From JAAXZI01 sp045863575 (GTDB taxonomy: Bacteria > Planctomycetota > Phycisphaerae > UBA1845 > PWPN01): DNA of 15,315 bases. Under the pieces are notes generated by a model. It saw only the letters and a list, made by a program, of their open reading frames with translations. It was not told the origin of the DNA and made no database searches. The position numbers and the translations under genes are program-made. This document shows, piece after piece, positions 5,159 through 13,211 of this stretch. Position 1 is the first letter of the stretch, and each line of letters opens with the position of its first letter. The DNA is taken from NCBI GenBank assembly GCA_045863575.1, contig BTUC01000157.1, positions 1 to 15,315 on the forward strand, in the 5' to 3' direction.

Positions 5159-6559
5159 ATGAACGATCAGAGGCGGCCGCATTACTCGAAATGGAGGCGA
5201 CGGAAGGGAGGCCGGAAAGTCTGCCCCGCGTGCAAGCATGCACACCCGGCAGCCTCCCGCGTGAACGGCCGGACGGTCCGGCCGAAGGTCTGCGCCAAGT
5301 GCGGGGCCAAGCTTCCCGCGCTGCTCACCTACTCGAAGAAATCCGAGGTGGCATGGTACGTCCGGGAGTTCGATCCGGAGACCGGCAGCACGCGCGACAT
5401 CGCATGCGATTCGAGCGAGGCGGCAGACGAGCTGATCCGGCGGAAGGTCCGCGACTGGACGCCTGATCCGGTCAAGCAGTCGCTCCTGGAGCGGGCATCA
5501 GTCCTGATCCGAAGCCTGGACGCCGGGAACCCAGACGATGCGGTGAATCAGCTTATCGTGGCGCTGGGCGGCGACCCGGCAAAGCGAGCATTGAAGCCGA
5601 TCGGCTGGCAAGAGGCCGTGGACATCATCGCGGCCGAGATGGGCCAGAAAGGATCAGCGGCGGCTTACGTGGAAGACCTGCGGCGGGTTGCCCGAGACCT
5701 GCAAGCCATCACCGGGTTGACCGACTGGACGCAGGTGGACCTGGAGGCCGTCAGCAAGTATCGCGCTGCCCGGCTGGCCGGCCGATGGAGAAGCAACGGC
5801 CGGCCCGCTCCCCCGATCGGCGGCCACTCGCTCAATAAGCACCTGAACACGCTGAGCGCCTTCTTCACACGGGCCGTGCGGAAGGGCTGGGTTGTCGCGA
5901 ACCCGCTGAAGGGCGCGACTGACGAGCGCGTGAAGGTCCCTCAACCGCGAGTCGAGTACATGCCGGACGCAGACTTGCGGGCCCTGGTGGATGCCGCCGA
6001 TACCGTCTGGCTCCGAGCGCTCGTGATCGTCGCCTACTACACCGGAGCCCGGCGGAATGACCTGTTGGCTCTCGCATGGGACCGGGACATTGACCTGGAC
6101 GGCTCGAAAGTCGCTGGGGAGGGTCGAAGCGGTCCGCACATCTATGTGCGGGGCAGCAAGGCCGACACGCCCCATTGGATGCCGTTGCATCCGGCGGCCG
6201 TCCAGGCGCTGAAGGCCCTCCGGCAGGAGCCCGTGATCGCGCCTGAGGTGTTCCCTCTGAAAAGCACGAGCCCCGGACCGCGGGCAAGCCGGCTCTTCGC
6301 GGACCTTTGCATCAAGGCCGGGCTGACCATGACCGTGGAGCGCGGCGGTAAGCAGATCGTCGTCAACAGATGGAGCTTGCACGACCTCCGACGGAAGGCG
6401 AACACCGATCTACGGAACGGTGGGGCATCGCCGAAGGAACGGGCAACGCTCCTGGGGCACAGGGGCACGGCCGTCAACGAGTCGCACTACGAAGCGACCA
6501 TTCCAAGCCGGGAGCGGGAGCTGATAGACGGGCTTCCGTCATTCGGTTTGACTGGGTGA
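5159..6559 (+). CDS. int: Tyrosine site-specific recombinase (integrase)
   Basis: 466 residues. ATG 5159 is chosen because CGGAGG (5145-5150) lies 8 bases upstream, although the frame stays open far above. Cys 22, 25, 45 and 48 form a C-x2-C...C-x2-C zinc-ribbon-like N-terminus. A SAM-like core-binding domain covers about residues 145-255 (EAVDIIAAEM to HSLNKHLNTLSAFFTRAVRKGWV). The catalytic domain holds Arg 298 (TGARRNDLL), Lys 334 (GSKADTPHW), His 408 and Arg 411 (HDLRR), His 434 (LLGHRG) and the nucleophile Tyr 444 (NESHY). All catalytic residues are present, so the enzyme looks active. The gene points towards the 3' end of tRNA-Leu, 107 bp away, which is its likely target. Confidence 0.9.
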   Translation: MNDQRRPHYSKWRRRKGGRKVCPACKHAHPAASRVNGRTVRPKVCAKCGAKLPALLTYSKKSEVAWYVREFDPETGSTRDIACDSSEAADELIRRKVRDWTPDPVKQSLLERASVLIRSLDAGNPDDAVNQLIVALGGDPAKRALKPIGWQEAVDIIAAEMGQKGSAAAYVEDLRRVARDLQAITGLTDWTQVDLEAVSKYRAARLAGRWRSNGRPAPPIGGHSLNKHLNTLSAFFTRAVRKGWVVANPLKGATDERVKVPQPRVEYMPDADLRALVDAADTVWLRALVIVAYYTGARRNDLLALAWDRDIDLDGSKVAGEGRSGPHIYVRGSKADTPHWMPLHPAAVQALKALRQEPVIAPEVFPLKSTSPGPRASRLFADLCIKAGLTMTVERGGKQIVVNRWSLHDLRRKANTDLRNGGASPKERATLLGHRGTAVNESHYEATIPSRERELIDGLPSFGLTG

Positions 6560-6573
6560 CCAGAGGCACAGGA

Positions 6574-6593
6574 TTGCGCAACCAGTAGCGCAA
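6574..6593. repeat. Inverted repeat between integrase and tRNA
   Basis: TTGCGC (6574-6579) and GCGCAA (6588-6593) form a dyad with an 8-base centre; TTGCGCAA at 6574-6581 is itself palindromic. It lies 15 bp after the integrase stop and about 75 bp from the tRNA 3' end. It could be an Int/Xis binding site or a weak terminator; there is no T-tract. Confidence 0.3.
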
Positions 6594-6666
6594 CGGGTAT
6601 GGGAGACGCGGTTGACGGGATTCGCAAACATGCACGATTTAGGTAAACCATGTGCTGGAAGCGACT

Positions 6667-6690
6667 TGCGCGAGGTGGGACTCGAACCCA
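6667..6690. other. Probable attachment site (att) at the 3' end of tRNA-Leu
   Basis: The 3' acceptor strand and T-arm of the minus-strand tRNA-Leu face the integrase gene. Tyrosine integrases of this kind usually recombine within the T-arm or acceptor end, leaving a direct repeat at both ends of the element. I see no second copy of this tRNA segment in 1-6559, so the partner repeat should lie left of the window. Exact core limits cannot be set from one end. Confidence 0.55.
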
Positions 6691-6748
6691 CACGCCTTGC
6701 GGCACAGGATCCTAAGTCCTGCGCGTCTGCCAGTTCCGCCACTCGCGC
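6667..6748 (-). tRNA. tRNA-Leu(UAG)
   Basis: Read on the minus strand, the acceptor stem GCGCGAG (6748-6742) pairs with CTCGCGC (6674-6668), followed by discriminator A (6667). The D-stem is GCG/CGC with loop GAACTGGCAGA, and the anticodon stem CAGGA/TCCTG encloses CTTAGGA, giving anticodon TAG (plus-strand CTA at 6712-6714). A long variable arm (TGCC-GCAA-GGCG) marks a class II tRNA, as expected for leucine. The T-arm is GTGGG-TTCGAGT-CCCAC. CCA is not encoded. The gene appears intact despite the adjacent integration, because the element restores the 3' end. Confidence 0.93.
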
Positions 6749-7059
6749 GAGGCGCCGCCCTGAAGCCTGAAAACTGCCCCCAGGGCGTCGAGCGCCAGCA
6801 AGTCCTATTCTAGCGGATGGGGCCCCGGGCGTGAAAGACAGGGAGCTCCCCAGCCATCGCGATGGCCGGACCAGAGGCGCAGGGCGGCACCTTGAATGCG
6901 ATGAAACAGCGTGTTTTCAGAGCACGAAGGAATGTCGAAGGTCGAAGCCAGCATGACGAACGACGTGCCAGATCGCAGTTTCCTTCGTCATTCGGATTCG
7001 AGATCTCCGCGTGCCTCGGAGCTGAATCGTCATGACGCCGGGGTTCTCTCGACAGCTGC
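6749..7059. other. Gap between tRNA-Leu and response regulator
   Basis: About 310 bp with no convincing gene. It contains the candidate tRNA promoter and an 8-bp inverted repeat (ATGACGAA 6953-6960, TTCGTCAT 6984-6991) with a 23-base loop. A direct repeat CGCCGGGGTT recurs near the 3' end of the response regulator. Confidence 0.4.
6807..6836 (-). promoter_or_regulatory. Candidate promoter of tRNA-Leu
   Basis: On the minus strand, TTTCAC (6836-6831) and TAGAAT (6812-6807) are separated by 18 bases, fitting a sigma-70-type -35/-10 pair. Transcription would start about 50 bases before the mature tRNA 5' end at 6748. The -35 match is moderate. Confidence 0.35.
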
Positions 7060-7824
7060 CTAAGCGCCGGGGTTGTTCCGCTGCCCGGCGTAGGAGTAGG
7101 ACGCCGCGCCCGGTTCGGGTTCACTGCCGCCCGCGACGGCTCCCGTCTCCGGCTCCTTGGTGCTCAGCATGTAGCCCGTGCCGATCACAGTCTGGATCAG
7201 CGGCTTCTCGAAATCGCGGTCCACCTTGCGACGAAGCATCGAAATGTACACGTCGATGACGTTGCTCTCGTGGTCGAAATTCATGTCCCAGACGTTCTCG
7301 CCGATGGCCGTCCGCGAGAGTACCTTCTCCGGGTTTCGCATGAGGAACTCGAGCAGCGAGAATTCCTTGGTGGTCAAACGGATCTTGTGCCCGGCCCGCG
7401 TGACCGTGCGGTGCAGCAGGTCCATTTCCAGGTCTTCGAAGCGCAATACGGTCGGTTCGCCGGGCTCGCCGCGGCGGGCCAGCGCACGGACCCGGGCGAC
7501 CAGCTCGTCGAACTCGAACGGCTTGGTCAGGTAGTCATCGGCCCCAGCATCCAGACCGGTGACCTTCTCCATAGTGGTAGAGAGAGCGGTCAGCATCAGG
7601 ATCGGCGTCCTCACGCCGCGCCGGCGGAGATTTCGGCAGATCTCGACGCCGTCCTGGTCCGGCAGCATGATGTCCAGGATGATGGTGTCGTAATTCTGGG
7701 AGACGCCCAGGTTTTCGCCCTCGGAGCCGGTCGCGGCGCGATCCACCTCATAGCCCTGCGCCTTGAACCCTTCCTCAATCATGCCGGCAATGGAGGGGTT
7801 ATCTTCGATCAACAGGAGACGCAC
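7060..7824 (-). CDS. OmpR-family response regulator
   Basis: 254 residues. GTG start at 7824 with GGAGG (plus-strand 7832-7836) 7 bases upstream. The receiver domain covers residues 1-118, with acidic pocket E7/D8, phosphoacceptor Asp 51 (IILDIMLP), Thr 79 (LMLTA) and Lys 101 (YLTKPF). The winged-helix Trans_reg_C domain spans about residues 128-222: RLTTKEFSLLEFLMRNPEKV, then NVIDVYISMLRRKVD, then IQTVIGTGYML. This is the standard two-component transcription activator of about 225 residues with an extra Gly/Pro/Glu-rich tail of about 30. No histidine kinase follows within the window, so the partner is elsewhere. The gene is divergent from the exporter at 8047, which may be a target. Confidence 0.9.
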   Translation of the reverse strand: MRLLLIEDNPSIAGMIEEGFKAQGYEVDRAATGSEGENLGVSQNYDTIILDIMLPDQDGVEICRNLRRRGVRTPILMLTALSTTMEKVTGLDAGADDYLTKPFEFDELVARVRALARRGEPGEPTVLRFEDLEMDLLHRTVTRAGHKIRLTTKEFSLLEFLMRNPEKVLSRTAIGENVWDMNFDHESNVIDVYISMLRRKVDRDFEKPLIQTVIGTGYMLSTKEPETGAVAGGSEPEPGAASYSYAGQRNNPGA

Positions 7825-8046
7825 GATTAAACCTCCGGAGTAGCAAGCCTGGCCCGCACTCAGCCGCGCAGCTGAGCATATGAAAATGCTAGCCCGGCCG
7901 GAAGCGGTTTGTCATCCTTCGCGCCGGTGAATTTTAATTTAATGTGAAGTTTCGCCTCCGCGAAGCATTCCGGGCCGCAGCCCGGCCGGTCTTGTCGACG
8001 GTCGAGGTGCTTGTGGGGACTCTCCCGAGGGGATACAACCTTGCGG
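7825..8046. promoter_or_regulatory. Divergent regulatory region between response regulator and exporter
   Basis: About 220 bp separating two divergent starts, so it must hold both promoters. It includes an AT-rich island (about 7930-7947, ATTTTAATTTAAT) that stands out in this GC-rich DNA and is a plausible melting or -10 region. I cannot assign a specific -35/-10 pair. Confidence 0.35.
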
Positions 8047-10293
8047 ATGTTCGACACTTTGGGTGGACTGATCGCACGACGCCCTGTCTGGATGGTGAGC
8101 TTCTGGATACTGATGGCGGTGGTCGGCACCGTCTGGGCGCTGCGTGTCGAAAAGCCGCCACCCGATGAGATGGGCTCGTTCCTCCCCGCCGATGCTCCCT
8201 ACAACGTGGCCGTCGAGACGCTGGGCCGCGCCTTCCCACGGATGTCCTCGCGCAGTCAGATCGTAGTCATCGCCGAGCGGCCTACCGGCATAACGCCGAC
8301 AGACCTCGCCTGGCTCGACCGGATCGCCCAAGACGCGGCGGGCACGGTCGATCGCGGCATCCTTTCCGGTGTGCTTTCTCCCAGTGCTGCGGCATTGCGC
8401 CCCCGGCTGGTCAGCCGCGATCGGGCGGATACGCCTCAGCGGGAGGACCGGGCGGCCATGCTGGTGGTGAATTTGAGGACCAATATGATCAGCGGCGCCT
8501 CGGCGGAGGCAGTGAACGTGGTGGAGTCGCTCAAGGCCGCCCGTCCGCCCCCCCAGGGTCTACGCGTGGAGCTGACCGGCTCCGCGGCCATTGGGCGGGA
8601 TTATGCGCTGGCCACCAGCCAGGCGCTGCACCGCACGACCTGGGTCACCGTGCTAGCCGTCCTGGGCATTCTCATTCTGGTGTATCGTTCGCCGGTGGGG
8701 GCGTTTGTCCCACTGATCGCCATCGGGCTCAGTGCCTACCTGGCCTTCATCGTGTTGGCCGTGCTGGTCAAATTCGCCGGCTGGGAGGTCTCCACGATCG
8801 AGCGGATCTTTGTGATTGTGCTCGTCTTCGGCGCCGGCGTCGACTATGCACTGTTCTGGATCGCCCGATATCGTGAAACGATCGCGCTCGATCCGGATCT
8901 GCGGCGCGCCGCCATCGAGGCGACGCGGCACGCAGGGCCGGCCATCCTCTTCAGCGCTCTGACCACCATGTTGGGGATGGCCTCGCTGATGGTGGCCCAA
9001 CTGGGCCCCTCGCGTGGGGCGGGCAAGGTATTGCAGGTGGCGCTGGGTCTGGCCCTGCTGGCGGGCTTGACCCTGGCGCCGGCGATTGCACGGCTGATGG
9101 GCCGCGCCTTGTTCTGGCCGGTGGGCACTACCGCGGCACCGGCCTTCGCTCAACGGATCATCTGGCCGGCGCTGGCCGCCCGCGTTGTACGGGCTCCGCG
9201 GACCTTCCTGGTGGTAGGGCTTTTGGCCCTGGCCATCCCGGCGGCGCTGGCTCTGCGGATGCAGCCGCGGTTCGATTCGTTGTCCGAGCTGCCCCCGGGA
9301 ACGACCTCCGCCTATGGCTTCGAGATCGCCCAGGAGCACTTCTCGAAAGGGCAGCTCTACTCGAACATGCTGACACTCGCGTTCCGTGAGCCGCTCGCCG
9401 GGCCGGAGGCGTGGGGGGACCTCAGCGGTGACATTCGCCGACGGGTCCTGCGGATCGACGGCGTGGAAGACGTGTACTCGCTGGATGCGCCACTGGGAGC
9501 CGCCTCGGCGCCGCAGAAGGCCAACGCGCTATCGCGGCTTTTCTCCGGGCTGCTCGAAGGGGCTTCGGAGCGGTTGTACCGATCTGAGACCATTCCGGCT
9601 CTGCGCTTCGAGGTCCTGATCGACTACGCGCCGTTCTCGCTGGAGGCCATGGACGTCATCGATCGGGTGCGCGTGATTGCGGAGGAGGAAGTCCGTGCCG
9701 CCGCGACGGCCGGGCGAGCGGCAGACGTACACCTGACCGGCCTGACGCCTTACATCATGGCCGTCCGAGACGTGGCCGGCGTCGATCAACGCAAGGTCAT
9801 GGTGCTGGCCAGCGTGCTCATCGCGGTCGTTGTCCTGCTGCTCGTCCGGGACGTGCCGCTCGGCCTGTTTATGGTCTTTGCGACGCTGCTGACATACGGG
9901 GCGACGCTGAAGCTGACGGAGCTGTTCTTTGTTCATGCCATGGGTATGCAAGGCATCGACTGGAAGGTCCGGCTGATCGTTTTCGTGATCGTGGTGGCGG
10001 TAGGGCAGGACTACAACATCTTCCTCGTCTCGCGGCTCCTGGAGGAGCGACGCGAACATGGAAATGCCGAGGCCGTGCGACGGTCCGTCGTCAGTACGGG
10101 TGCGGTGATCAGCAGTTGCGGGATCATCATGGCCGCCACGCTGGGATCTCTCTGGGCCGGCGGGTTGTCGCTGCTGCGGCAGGTGGGCTTTGCGCTGGCG
10201 CTGGGGATCCTCATCGACACCTACTTTGTCCGGCCGTTGCTGATACCAAGCTTTTTTCTCGTATTGCATCCCGGGAGGAACGGCCGTTCATAG
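8047..10293 (+). CDS. MMPL/RND-superfamily exporter
   Basis: 748 residues from ATG 8047. TTG 8041 in the same frame sits better behind GAGGGG (8027-8032) and may be the true start, adding two residues. An N-terminal membrane helix (residues about 15-35) precedes an extracytoplasmic domain of about 160 residues. A bundle of helices (about 205-355) follows, then a second helix (about 390-410), a second porter-like domain and a second bundle (about 580-735). Both bundles carry the MmpL proton-relay signature: Asp 266-Tyr 267 in GVDYALFWIARYRE and Asp 655-Tyr 656 in GQDYNIFLVSRLLEER. The family exports lipids, hopanoids or other hydrophobic compounds using the proton gradient. The substrate cannot be told. 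It stands alone, next to a divergent response regulator. Confidence 0.85.
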   Translation: MFDTLGGLIARRPVWMVSFWILMAVVGTVWALRVEKPPPDEMGSFLPADAPYNVAVETLGRAFPRMSSRSQIVVIAERPTGITPTDLAWLDRIAQDAAGTVDRGILSGVLSPSAAALRPRLVSRDRADTPQREDRAAMLVVNLRTNMISGASAEAVNVVESLKAARPPPQGLRVELTGSAAIGRDYALATSQALHRTTWVTVLAVLGILILVYRSPVGAFVPLIAIGLSAYLAFIVLAVLVKFAGWEVSTIERIFVIVLVFGAGVDYALFWIARYRETIALDPDLRRAAIEATRHAGPAILFSALTTMLGMASLMVAQLGPSRGAGKVLQVALGLALLAGLTLAPAIARLMGRALFWPVGTTAAPAFAQRIIWPALAARVVRAPRTFLVVGLLALAIPAALALRMQPRFDSLSELPPGTTSAYGFEIAQEHFSKGQLYSNMLTLAFREPLAGPEAWGDLSGDIRRRVLRIDGVEDVYSLDAPLGAASAPQKANALSRLFSGLLEGASERLYRSETIPALRFEVLIDYAPFSLEAMDVIDRVRVIAEEEVRAAATAGRAADVHLTGLTPYIMAVRDVAGVDQRKVMVLASVLIAVVVLLLVRDVPLGLFMVFATLLTYGATLKLTELFFVHAMGMQGIDWKVRLIVFVIVVAVGQDYNIFLVSRLLEERREHGNAEAVRRSVVSTGAVISSCGIIMAATLGSLWAGGLSLLRQVGFALALGILIDTYFVRPLLIPSFFLVLHPGRNGRS

Positions 10294-10480
10294 GGGACCG
10301 CTACTGATGTCGTCGAGCGGAAGGAGCACTGCGTTGTGGCGAATGGAACATGGCCGGGGTGTGTTGATCGGGAGGGCGACGCCCGCCGGCTCTCGACTTC
10401 GGCCGGCTCATCCATTAAATTGACAGTTGACGCGGGGCAATGACTGTCCCGGCAGGCCCTCTGGAAAGGCGGGAGCTGAA

Positions 10481-11611
10481 ATGATTCGCTGGTGGCGCGC
10501 GGGTCGTATGGGATCGGCCGGCTTGATGACATGTGCGGCCTTGGTGCTCGTCAGACCGGCATGGGCCGCTGTGCTGTCGGTCGACGGGCGGGTCACCTCT
10601 GAAGTCCAGGAAGTGGTAGGCGGCGAGGTCATCAACAGCGATACGGCTTTTGAAGACCGGGACGAAACCACGCCGAACTTCCCGTTGGTGGCCGATTCCC
10701 GACTTATCCGCGCCGGCGCCGACACGACCGCGTCAGTAACGGCCGCGGCGACCGCTACCTTGCGAGACCCCCGGCTACAGGTCGATTTCCCCCCTAATGA
10801 GTTCGCCCTGGATCTGGTCGGCTTGACCGATGCTCTCGACACGGTGGTCACGGGCCAGTGCGAGGCGCTGGAGACGCGTGAGTTGTCTTTCGGGGCACAG
10901 GAACTGGGCCTCACTGCCGGAACGGCCATTGTGGCTCGAAGCCACTTCTTCGTGGACGCGGTGTTGGTCCTGGTCAGCACCGAGGGTAGTCGTAACCTGG
11001 CGGGCGCCAGCGTGGAGCTGAGCATCCAGGTGGAGCAGGAGCGGCCTGGCTCCGATTCCGCGGAGACGGTGCTGGAGACCCAGGTGACGCTGACCGGAAA
11101 CCAGGATGGTACGGCCGTCCTGTCGGCCCAGGGAGCACTGGCTCCAGAGAACCTCACCACGTTCGGGGTCACCAACTCCGATCCTTCGGTGGGCGCGTTG
11201 CAGGTGGCCGTTCTGCCGGCGCTGAATATCGCGTATGACTATCCGGCTCTGGTCGGCGAAGAGTTCGTGCTCCGGGCCCGCATGAAAGCCCGCAGCCGCA
11301 GCTCGCCCGGCACGGGATCGGCTGTTCTGGTGGGCACGTCGGTGAACACACTGGTCCAGTTGCTGGACGAACTCGCCGGCGGCGGCACGGGGCAGCAGTT
11401 CGAAGACGACTTCAATGCATCGTTTGCGTCTGCTGGACCTCCAGCCAAGCCGCTGCCTACCACCATTGCGCCGATGTTTGAGGTTGTCGAAGATGTCGGC
11501 CAGGCCGTGCCGACGGCCGCCACTTTCTGTGGCCCCCTGGGGATCGAGTCGGCTTTGCTGCTCACGGTCTTTGCTGCACTGGCGGTCGTCGGCCGGCGTC
11601 GGCCGGCCTGA
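10481..11611 (+). CDS. Secreted protein with C-terminal sorting-like anchor
   Basis: 376 residues. ATG 10481 has GGGAG (10471-10475) 5 bases upstream. Residues 1-29 form a signal peptide (basic RWWRAGR, hydrophobic LMTCAALVLV, cleavage likely after AWA). The mature part is rich in Thr, Val, Ala and Asp with alternating beta-strand character, and has no catalytic motif that I recognise. The last 25 or so residues (CGPLGIESALLLTVFAALAV, then GRRRP) form a tripartite tail of short motif, hydrophobic helix and arginine cluster. This resembles PEP-CTERM or MYXO-CTERM sorting signals but lacks a PEP triad. A surface or extracellular protein processed by an exosortase-like or rhombosortase-like enzyme is plausible. 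It is 187 bp from the exporter and likely has its own promoter. Confidence 0.6.
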   Translation: MIRWWRAGRMGSAGLMTCAALVLVRPAWAAVLSVDGRVTSEVQEVVGGEVINSDTAFEDRDETTPNFPLVADSRLIRAGADTTASVTAAATATLRDPRLQVDFPPNEFALDLVGLTDALDTVVTGQCEALETRELSFGAQELGLTAGTAIVARSHFFVDAVLVLVSTEGSRNLAGASVELSIQVEQERPGSDSAETVLETQVTLTGNQDGTAVLSAQGALAPENLTTFGVTNSDPSVGALQVAVLPALNIAYDYPALVGEEFVLRARMKARSRSSPGTGSAVLVGTSVNTLVQLLDELAGGGTGQQFEDDFNASFASAGPPAKPLPTTIAPMFEVVEDVGQAVPTAATFCGPLGIESALLLTVFAALAVVGRRRPA

Positions 11612-11694
11612 GGACCGCAAACCCGCTTCTCACCGCGGTATCGCGACGGCGACAGCGGTCGTTGAGTCCGTTGCCTGCCAAGCCCCCACCCCGA

Positions 11695-11720
11695 CCCTCC
11701 CACGGAGTACCGAGGGAGGG
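11695..11720. repeat. REP-like hairpin between convergent genes
   Basis: CCCTCCC (11695-11701) pairs with GGGAGGG (11714-11720). Inside, after an A-A mismatch, CGG pairs with CCG around an AGTA loop, giving a nearly continuous 10-bp stem. It is flanked by C-rich and G/A-rich sequence (CCCCACCCCGA before, GAGAAGGAG after), the style of dispersed intergenic palindromes. It lies between the convergent genes at 11611 and 11781 and may act as a bidirectional transcription end. Confidence 0.5.
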
Positions 11721-11780
11721 AGAAGGAGCCCGCGCGGGTACCACCCCGGGGCGCACGAGGGCCACGGCGGTTCGCCCGGA

Positions 11781-13211
11781 TCAGTTCCCCTGACGCGCCT
11801 TGGCGAGCGCCTGGCGGTATTGGGCTCCCGTCTCGGGGGACGTCAGCATGGCCTTGCGGTCGAATTCAAAGTTCGTCAGGTACTCCGGGAACGGGCGGGG
11901 TTCCGGGGGCTGCTGGGTGACCTGGCGGGCAAATTCGCCGAAGACCTGGCCCCATGGCTTGAGATCCAATGCCTGGTTCCACAGCCCACTCCAGCGCGTG
12001 ATGTCGCGCGAGGTGGGCGTATCCGCGAAGGCCCAGTTGAGCCAGCCGAACACGCGCCCGCGGCTCACCGCGAGCAGTTCCTGGCACCACTCCACCTGAT
12101 GTTCGGGCGGTTTGGGCGGCAGGGACCACGTGCCCTGCACGTCCAGACCTCCGCCACCGTACCAGTTAAACTCGCCGATCATGAGTGGTTTGCCCGTCGA
12201 ACATTGGTAGAGCAGAGCTTCCAGATAGGCCGCGTTGACCTGTATACCCTCCGGTGAATCGCACGGCCGCGGCTGTGCCAGCGGGTAGAAATGCACGCTG
12301 ACGAAATCCACGAGCTGCGCATTGCTCTGCATGTTGAAGCCGGCGTAGTGCGGCACCTGGGGGATGTAGATCGGCGCCACCCACTGGATGTGCCCGACGG
12401 TCACCAGGTGACGGGGGTCGGCTGAGCGGATGGCCGTCGCATGCCGGCGGGTCCAATCGTCCCCAACTGATTCGCGAAACCGCTGATAGTCGAACAGCCG
12501 GGCGTCGTTGAGCGCGGCCTGCGGCGGCGGTGGGGCGATGGCGCCCAACGATCCCACTTCGCCTGCGGGGCGGTTCCAGGCGGTGGCGATGTGGTCGGCC
12601 GTGCGGTATTCCCGGGCCAGCCACTCATTCCACTTCACCCGCATCGGCGGCGTGTCCCAGGACACCATCGGCTCGTTCAGCAGGTCCCAGGCCAGGATGG
12701 TCGGATCATCCTTGAAACGCGTGGTGAAGGCCGCCCACCACTCCTCATCCGCTTTGAGCAGGGTCTCGTCCGCGAATGCATCCTTGCCCACGCGCCAGTC
12801 GGGCGTGCCCTCCCAGTGATCCGGACCGCTGGGGATGACATAGATGCCGCGCTGGCGGCAGAGCTCCAGGAATCGTCGGAATCGGCGCTCACCGAATTCG
12901 TACACCTGTCCCGGAAAGCGATGAAAGGAACTGAAGGTCAGGAACACGCGGACAGTATTGAAGCCCTGATCGCGAATGAGCGTCAACTGCCGGGCGACAC
13001 GGGCTTCGTCGAACTGCTGCCAGAGCTTGGGAGCCCAGCCGGTATGATGGTCGAAATAGTTCAACCCGACGGCCACGAAGGGCTTCTGAGCCCCGCCCTG
13101 CTGGCGAAGCGTCGTCGTGCCCGCGGGATCAATCTCGACAAAACGCAAATCCGCGCCGAGAACCGGCAGGCAGGTGTACAGGAGAAGCAAAAGGCCAGGC
13201 GATGCTTTCAT
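11781..13211 (-). CDS. Secreted clan GH-A glycoside hydrolase (GH5-like)
   Basis: 476 residues. ATG at 13211, with GGAG (plus-strand 13218-13221) 6 bases upstream. A signal peptide covers residues 1-19 (MKASPGLLLLLYTCLPVLG). The rest reads as a TIM barrel: VGLNYFDHH near the start, GFNTVRVFLTFSSF on the second strand, LAWDLLNEP with acid/base Glu 180, VDFVSVHFYP with His 307, and MIGEFNWYG with nucleophile Glu 347. Both catalytic glutamates sit at the ends of strands 4 and 7, as in clan GH-A. A Trp-rich segment (RVFGWLNWAF) near the C-terminus would line the sugar cleft. The exact family (GH5 subfamily or a relative) and substrate are uncertain; a beta-mannan, beta-glucan or beta-galactoside is possible. 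No polysaccharide-utilisation partner genes are adjacent. Confidence 0.8.
   Translation of the reverse strand: MKASPGLLLLLYTCLPVLGADLRFVEIDPAGTTTLRQQGGAQKPFVAVGLNYFDHHTGWAPKLWQQFDEARVARQLTLIRDQGFNTVRVFLTFSSFHRFPGQVYEFGERRFRRFLELCRQRGIYVIPSGPDHWEGTPDWRVGKDAFADETLLKADEEWWAAFTTRFKDDPTILAWDLLNEPMVSWDTPPMRVKWNEWLAREYRTADHIATAWNRPAGEVGSLGAIAPPPPQAALNDARLFDYQRFRESVGDDWTRRHATAIRSADPRHLVTVGHIQWVAPIYIPQVPHYAGFNMQSNAQLVDFVSVHFYPLAQPRPCDSPEGIQVNAAYLEALLYQCSTGKPLMIGEFNWYGGGGLDVQGTWSLPPKPPEHQVEWCQELLAVSRGRVFGWLNWAFADTPTSRDITRWSGLWNQALDLKPWGQVFGEFARQVTQQPPEPRPFPEYLTNFEFDRKAMLTSPETGAQYRQALAKARQGN

Noticed and set aside
10420..10450. TTGACA as a -35 box for the secreted protein gene
   Set aside because: No acceptable -10 element follows at 16-19 bp, so it is not reported as a promoter.
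11415..12257. A 280-codon plus-strand frame crossing two genes
   Set aside because: It spans the end of one gene, the intergenic hairpin and the antisense of the glycoside hydrolase. There is no domain pattern.
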